11,425 nt of DNA, taken from NCBI GenBank assembly GCA_002347925.1, contig DDYL01000169.1, positions 37,068 through 48,492 of the forward strand, in the 5' to 3' direction. A program made the translations under genes and the position numbers. Positions 7,314 to 11,425 of the stretch are shown here, piece after piece; position 1 is the first letter of the stretch; the number at the start of each line of letters is the position of its first letter. Source of the stretch: Chloroflexi bacterium UBA2235 (GTDB taxonomy: Bacteria; Chloroflexota; UBA11872; UBA12225). Below the pieces are notes generated by a model that worked only from the letters and a program-made list of their open reading frames with translations, was not told where the DNA came from and made no database searches.

Positions 7314-7892
7314 ATGGTTCTCAGTGACCGGACAATCAAAGAGCTGATTGGCCACGGACGGATTGGCATCAAGCCATTCGATGGACATTCGGTGCAGCCG
7401 TCCAGCGTGGACCTCCGACTGGACTTCCGCTTCCGCGTCTTTCGAAGCACCCGTCACAGCCATATCGATCCACGCGTCGATCAGGCAGACCTGACCGAAC
7501 TGGTCACCCTTGGCCCCGATGAACCATTCGTCCTGCAGCCAGGCCAGTTTTGCCTCGGAAATACGCTGGAACAAATCTCGCTCCCAGATGACATCGTCGG
7601 CCGACTCGAGGGCAAGAGTTCCCTCGGACGCCTTGGACTCGTTATCCATTCCACTGCTGGCTACGTCGACCCCGGATTCCGTGGTCACCTGACGCTCGAA
7701 CTGAGCAACGCAGCTCCCCTGCCTATCCTGCTCTTCCCGACGATGAAGATCGGGCAACTCAGTTTCCTGCAGATGTCGACACCCGCCGACCATCCTTACG
7801 GAACAGGTCCCCTTGGCAGCAAGTACCAGGGACAGGACGAACCTACCGCCAGCCGGATCCATCTCGACTTCGCGCGTGACCACCAAGGATGA
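7314..7892 (+). CDS. dcd: dCTP deaminase, probably bifunctional dCTP deaminase/dUTPase
   Basis: A 192-residue soluble enzyme of pyrimidine deoxynucleotide synthesis that deaminates dCTP on the way to dTTP. Family marks in order: MVLSDRTIKELI at the N-terminus, VQPSSVDLRL (27-36), the nucleotide-binding GKSSLGRLG (100-108), HSTAGYVDPGF (112-122) and the catalytic glutamate region HLTLELSN (Glu129), then PTMKIGQLSF, HPYG, GSKYQGQ near the C-terminus. The HSTAG..DPGF form resembles the actinobacterial enzyme, which makes dUMP directly from dCTP, so the second (dUTPase) activity is likely but inferred. The ATG at 7314 is chosen because its first residues match the family start; the frame stays open upstream to ATG 7191, giving an unlikely 41-residue extension. 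The ribosome site is weak (GGGAAAT). Part of a rightward group with the next two genes. Confidence 0.95.
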   Translation: MVLSDRTIKELIGHGRIGIKPFDGHSVQPSSVDLRLDFRFRVFRSTRHSHIDPRVDQADLTELVTLGPDEPFVLQPGQFCLGNTLEQISLPDDIVGRLEGKSSLGRLGLVIHSTAGYVDPGFRGHLTLELSNAAPLPILLFPTMKIGQLSFLQMSTPADHPYGTGPLGSKYQGQDEPTASRIHLDFARDHQG

Positions 7893-7943
7893 TGTCGCAG
7901 GCCAAGACACGGTCACCTTCGCCATTACCGTCGATACCTGCGC

Positions 7944-7957
7944 TATAGTCGGTGGCG
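7944..7957 (+). promoter_or_regulatory. -10 box next to the start codon: possible leaderless promoter
   Basis: TATAGT (7944-7949) lies 8 bases before the ATG at 7958, the distance seen in leaderless bacterial promoters. None of the three candidate starts (GTG 7952, ATG 7958, ATG 7979) has a recognisable ribosome site. No convincing -35 is visible. Together these suggest a transcript beginning at or near the start codon. Confidence 0.35.
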
Positions 7958-9622
7958 ATGCCAGTTCCATCACGCATCATGCAACCGACGGCCCGGCGAT
8001 CCTTCCTCGCCCTGACCGGGTCCGGTGCGGTGGCCGTTGGTGCGAGCCTTTCCGGATGTCAGATCAACCCCTTTGGGCCTACCTCAGATGCGCAAGCCCT
8101 GCGCACCTTCCTCTGGAACTTCGAAACCCTTGACCCCGCGTTCACGACCGGCATCCTCGAAGCCGAATACGTTGTGCACATCTTCAGTGGATTGACCGCA
8201 CTGAACGACAAGCTTGAGGTTGTGCCCGACCTTGCCGAGAAATGGTCGGTTAGCCAGGATGGACGGATCTACACCTTTACGATCCGAAAGAACGCCCGGT
8301 TCCATGATGGTCGTGCTGTAACCGCCGCCGACGTCAAGTTCAGTATCGAACGCGCCGCCGACCCTCGTCTTGCCTCGCCGGTCGCACTGACCTACCTGGG
8401 TGACATCGAGGGCTTTGCCTCAAGACTGTCCGGTCAGACCGCCGAGGTATCGGGGGTGCGGGTGAAAGACGACAGCACCATCGAGATCGCTCTTGATGAA
8501 CCGCGTGTCTACTTCCTCGCCAAGCTGACCTACCCGGTCAGTTATGTCGTGGACCGGCAGAACCTCGCAACCGGACCGGACTGGTGGTTGCAACCGAATG
8601 GGACCGGCCCGTTCAAGGTGGCCCGCCTCCGGCCGGGAGACACCCTCTCACTTGTGCGCCATGAAGGCTACTACGGCACCAAGCCGGCACTGACTGGCGT
8701 GGAGTACCTGGCCGTCGCACCCGTCGAAGCCTACGAGGCCAATGAAATCGACATTGCAGTTGTCGACCTCGCTGACATCGAGCGGGTGACAGACAAGAGT
8801 GACCCGCTCAATCGGGAGCTCCGCGTCCGCACGGACCTTGATATCCAGTACCTCGCGATGAGCGTCACCGCCAAGCCGTTCGATGACCCGAAGGTACGTC
8901 AGGCCTTCAATCACGCCTTGGACCGCGATCGCATCGCAACCGTGACCCTGAAGCGCACCGTGATCAAGGCTGACGGCATCCTGCCCCCCGGGCTTCCCGG
9001 CAAGAGTGACCGTACGAGAGGTCTGGACTTCGATGTCTCACGCGCCCGGCAACTCATCTCGGAGTCGAGTTATCGGGATACGCAGAACTTCCCCGAGATT
9101 TCGCTCACGGTCATGGGCACCCGTACCGCACCGCCTCCGGAGATCAATGCGATCGTTGCGACGTACCGGCAAAGCCTGGGCGTCGACGTCCGGGTCCGCC
9201 AATTGAATCGGGATGACTTCATTGCTGCCGCCCAGAAGGATCGTGACCGGCCACAACTTTGCATGACTGGTTGGATTGCGGACTACGCCGACCCGCAGAA
9301 CTTCCTCGACATCCTCTTCCACAGCAAGAGCCGAGAGAATGTCTCGCGCTATGCCAATCCAGAAGTTGACCGGCTCCTCGAACGGGCACGCACCGAACGT
9401 GACAACGCCGTCCGCATGAAGCTCTATCAGGATGCCGAGATCCAGATCATCCAGGACGCGCCTTGGGTGCCCATGTGGCATACCAAGCGCTACACATTGG
9501 TCAAACCGTGGGTCCAGGGTTACACCGGAACATCGGTCGTCCAACCGTGGCTGAAATCAATATCACTGAAGGGACGCCCCGAGTTGGTTGGTGCCACCCC
9601 GACCGCGAGCCGCCGGGCCTGA
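7958..9622 (+). CDS. ABC transporter substrate-binding lipoprotein, family 5 (peptide/oligopeptide type), Tat signal
   Basis: 554 residues from ATG 7958 (547 from ATG 7979, 556 from GTG 7952). The N-terminus has a twin-arginine motif (ARRSFLALTG) and then a lipobox (LSGC, Cys34 in this numbering), so it should be exported folded and lipid-anchored outside the membrane. Family 5 hallmarks follow: LRTFLWNFETLDPAFTTG, the signature around DLAEKWSVSQDGRIYTFTIR with FHDGRAVTAADVKFSIERA (about 92-135), VRQAFNHALDRDRIA in the middle, and DAPWVPMWHTKRY near the end. Members bind peptides, nickel, opines or some sugars for uptake; the ligand cannot be assigned. No permease or ATPase gene lies beside it: it stands alone between dcd and rph, so it must use permeases encoded elsewhere or act as a sensor. 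It is 65 bases after dcd and 64 before rph. Confidence 0.93.
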   Translation: MPVPSRIMQPTARRSFLALTGSGAVAVGASLSGCQINPFGPTSDAQALRTFLWNFETLDPAFTTGILEAEYVVHIFSGLTALNDKLEVVPDLAEKWSVSQDGRIYTFTIRKNARFHDGRAVTAADVKFSIERAADPRLASPVALTYLGDIEGFASRLSGQTAEVSGVRVKDDSTIEIALDEPRVYFLAKLTYPVSYVVDRQNLATGPDWWLQPNGTGPFKVARLRPGDTLSLVRHEGYYGTKPALTGVEYLAVAPVEAYEANEIDIAVVDLADIERVTDKSDPLNRELRVRTDLDIQYLAMSVTAKPFDDPKVRQAFNHALDRDRIATVTLKRTVIKADGILPPGLPGKSDRTRGLDFDVSRARQLISESSYRDTQNFPEISLTVMGTRTAPPPEINAIVATYRQSLGVDVRVRQLNRDDFIAAAQKDRDRPQLCMTGWIADYADPQNFLDILFHSKSRENVSRYANPEVDRLLERARTERDNAVRMKLYQDAEIQIIQDAPWVPMWHTKRYTLVKPWVQGYTGTSVVQPWLKSISLKGRPELVGATPTASRRA

Positions 9623-9686
9623 TCTCGTCCCGACGTTCACCAACCGGCCCCACCCAATCCCAACCGAGAACCTCAAAGGAACCACC

Positions 9687-10415
9687 ATGGCCCGTGTCGA
9701 TGGTCGCCAAGCAAACGAACTGCGCCACACCGTCATAACGCCCCACGTCCTCGACCATGCAGAAGGCTCTGCAATGATCGAGGTCGGAAAGACGCGCGTC
9801 CTGTGTGCCGCCAGTGTCGAGGAAAACCAGCCTCCCCACCTCAAAGGCACTGACGAAGGCTGGATCACCGCCGAGTACTCCATGCTTCCGCGGTCGACCC
9901 ACACCCGGTCACAACGCGAATCAACCCGGGGTAAGGTCGGCGGACGCACCCACGAAATCCAGCGCCTGATCGGCCGTTCGCTTCGGGCAGCACTTGATCT
10001 GAGCCGCCTCGGGCCGCGCACTATCTACATCGACTGCGACGTGATCCAGGCCGACGGTGGCACCCGCACCGCAGCGATTACCGGCGGCTACGTCGCACTT
10101 GCACTCGCGGTCAACCACATTGCTTCGGTCCGGCGGCTATCGCGACCACCGCTCCGCACACAAATCGCTGCGGTCAGCGCCGGGATTGTCGCGGGCGAAC
10201 CGCTCCTCGACCTCGCCTACACCGAGGACTCTCGGGCCGAGGTCGACTTCAACGTGGTCATGACGGGTGATGGCGAGTTCATCGAGGTGCAGGGGACGGC
10301 CGAGGGGAAGCCATTCTCGCGGGCACGCCTCGACACCATCCTTGACCTCGCGGGCACCGGCCTCCAGTCACTCTTTGACCTGCAGCGCAAGGCCATCGCC
10401 ACCGATCGCCAATAA
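9687..10415 (+). CDS. rph: Ribonuclease PH
   Basis: 242 residues, the normal length of this phosphate-dependent 3'-5' exoribonuclease, which trims tRNA 3' ends and works as a ring-shaped hexamer. Hallmarks: ARVDGRQANELR at the N-terminus (usually RxDGR), AEYSMLPRSTHTR (62-74), GRTHEIQRLIGRSLRA (86-101) with the phosphate-binding arginine, CDVIQADGGTRTAAITGGY (117-135) with the catalytic aspartates, and VDFNVVMTGDGEFIEVQGTAEG (186-207, split here across the usual two motifs). The ATG at 9687 is chosen over upstream in-frame codons because AAAGGA lies 6 bases before it and the family start matches. It converges on murD with only 14 bases between the stop codons; rdgB, a frequent neighbour, is absent. 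Confidence 0.97.
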   Translation: MARVDGRQANELRHTVITPHVLDHAEGSAMIEVGKTRVLCAASVEENQPPHLKGTDEGWITAEYSMLPRSTHTRSQRESTRGKVGGRTHEIQRLIGRSLRAALDLSRLGPRTIYIDCDVIQADGGTRTAAITGGYVALALAVNHIASVRRLSRPPLRTQIAAVSAGIVAGEPLLDLAYTEDSRAEVDFNVVMTGDGEFIEVQGTAEGKPFSRARLDTILDLAGTGLQSLFDLQRKAIATDRQ

Positions 10416-10423
10416 GCCCCGCC

Positions 10424-10469
10424 GGGTGATCAGTCAAGCGCGTGGACGAGCGCGTTGAACTGATCACCC
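10424..10469. terminator. Hairpin at the convergent rph/murD junction, possible shared terminator
   Basis: GGGTGATCAGT (10424-10434) and ACTGATCACCC (10459-10469) are perfect 11-base inverted arms around a 24-base loop; the pairing extends by two C-G pairs if one extra G is looped out. The structure starts 8 bases after the rph stop codon and covers the last codons and stop of murD. It lacks a T-run on either side, so a bidirectional terminator or mRNA end-protecting role is inferred from position and symmetry only. Confidence 0.45.
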
Positions 10470-11425
10470 CGGTCAAACTCGTTCACGAACATCCCGAACG
10501 ATGCACACCCTGGCGAAAGCAGGACAGCCGCGCCACTTCCGGCAAGTTGGGACGCTTGGGTAACCGCGTCCGGGAAGGCGCGATGCCTCCCCCGCACCAG
10601 GCCTTCACCGACAGAGGCAACCAAACGATCGGTGGCGGAACCTTCAAGGAGGACGATGTCAGTCACTCTCGACCGAGGGTCTGCCAACGACGCCACAAGA
10701 CCTGTGAAGTCCAATCCCTTATCCGCCCCACCGAGCAACAGCACGATCGGTCCGGAAACGGACGACAGCGCAGCCACCGTCGCGTCGGGGGTCGTCGCCG
10801 CTGTGTCGTTTATGTAACGCACCCCGCGATGCACCCTGACAACCTCTTGCCGGTAGGGCACCCCGGCAAAACCCCGGATTGCCTCCGCGATGGCCTCCTC
10901 TGCAATCCCTGACGACCGCGCCAAGGCTGCCGCGCAGTTCGCGTTGGCAAGGTTGTGGGATCCGCCCCATGTACTTCCCGGTTCCCCAAAACCAACCAGT
11001 GCATCATCGGGCCTGAACCACTCAACCCGCCCCGGGGCAGTCGTCGCAAAGGCTTCCGAGTAGGCGTCATGCCGGTTTAGAAGCAAGCCATCTCCCGACC
11101 CCTGATACATGAAGATCCGGCGCTTTGCATCCATGTACGACGCCATATCGGGATACCGGTTCAGGTGATCCACCATGAGGTTTGTCACCGCCGCGGTACG
11201 AGGACTCGTCCGGATCGCGTCAAGCCCCTCCAGTTGGAAGCTGGAAAGTTCCAGAATCACGTCGGTCGTCGGGGTGATCCGCGACAACTGCCCTAGGGCC
11301 GAAACGCGCAAGTTTCCCGCGACAACGGTGTCACGTCCCGCCCTACGGAAGATCTCACCGGTCAGGGTCGTGGTCGTGGTCTTCCCCTTTGTGCCGGTGA
11401 TCGCGACGATACGCCGACTTGGACA
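10430..11425 (-). CDS. murD: UDP-N-acetylmuramoylalanine--D-glutamate ligase, C-terminal part (start lies beyond the right edge)
   Basis: 331 codons are present and the frame is open at the right edge; by family length about 110-120 N-terminal residues are missing. The enzyme adds D-glutamate to UDP-MurNAc-L-Ala with ATP in cytoplasmic peptidoglycan synthesis. The ATP loop AITGTKGKTTTTTLTGE lies at the start of the visible part (about 11310-11405), then AGNLR, DVILELSSFQLEG, VTNLMVDHLNRYPDMASYMD with AKRRIF (the lysine usually carbamylated), NLANANCAAALA, VRYINDTAATTPDAT, LLLGGADKGLDF and LLSPGCASFGMFVNEFDRGD. The usual NDSKATN motif is NDTAATT here, so the substrate-binding lysine is replaced by alanine. 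A TTG near 11311 can be mistaken for a start, but the P-loop lies upstream of it. It is convergent with rph, so on this side it is not in the usual dcw order. Confidence 0.95.
   Translation of the reverse strand, partial: CPSRRIVAITGTKGKTTTTTLTGEIFRRAGRDTVVAGNLRVSALGQLSRITPTTDVILELSSFQLEGLDAIRTSPRTAAVTNLMVDHLNRYPDMASYMDAKRRIFMYQGSGDGLLLNRHDAYSEAFATTAPGRVEWFRPDDALVGFGEPGSTWGGSHNLANANCAAALARSSGIAEEAIAEAIRGFAGVPYRQEVVRVHRGVRYINDTAATTPDATVAALSSVSGPIVLLLGGADKGLDFTGLVASLADPRSRVTDIVLLEGSATDRLVASVGEGLVRGRHRAFPDAVTQASQLAGSGAAVLLSPGCASFGMFVNEFDRGDQFNALVHALD

Noticed and set aside
7215..7973. 252-codon open frame on the minus strand opposite dcd
   Set aside because: The opposite frame has unmistakable dCTP deaminase motifs; this translation shows no recognisable family.
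9588..9686. In-frame N-terminal extension of rph, overlapping the binding-protein gene
   Set aside because: AAAGGA six bases before ATG 9687 and the family start and length support the shorter form.
11311..11311. TTG at 11309-11311 as the start of murD
   Set aside because: The ATP-binding loop typical of MurD lies in frame upstream of it, so the gene continues beyond the window edge.

Overview
The window is a GC-rich, gene-dense bacterial chromosome segment. The dCTP deaminase resembles the actinobacterial/Chloroflexota bifunctional type, one solute-binding protein has a Tat-plus-lipobox signal, and one gene may be read from a leaderless transcript. A Chloroflexota or Actinomycetota host fits, but the phylum is a low-confidence guess. 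No tRNA, rRNA, CRISPR array, insertion sequence or phage gene was seen.

Left two thirds (1-6986, minus strand): one apparent operon for an ABC sugar-uptake system. Transcription starts from a probable promoter near 7146-7174. It runs through a 1068-residue multidomain solute-binding protein, a MalF/UgpA-type permease, a MalG/UgpE-type permease, an exported NHL-propeller/TPR protein with a C-terminal membrane anchor, and a partial gene that leaves the window at position 1. The last three genes overlap by four bases at each junction (GTGA, then ATGA), so they are probably translationally coupled. The two wider gaps each hold a stem-loop with a shared sequence element. There is no ATPase gene in the window. 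The unusual parts are the binding protein, with two N-terminal beta-type modules exactly 200 residues apart plus a helical spacer, and the NHL/TPR protein tied to the permeases.

Middle (6987-7313): a divergent intergenic region with the operon promoter, its leader and short TTGA repeats.

Right third (7314-11425): housekeeping genes. dcd (dCTP deaminase, probably also dUTPase), an orphan family 5 (peptide-type) Tat lipoprotein binding protein and rph (RNase PH) read rightward. The C-terminal three quarters of murD reads leftward and converges on rph, with a 14-base gap. A hairpin with 11-bp arms overlaps the murD stop codon and may end transcription from one or both sides.

The best candidate for something undescribed is the uptake operon: its enlarged, duplicated-domain receptor and its coupled propeller/TPR membrane protein suggest capture of a large or unusual glycan outside the membrane. 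The substrate cannot be read from the sequence.
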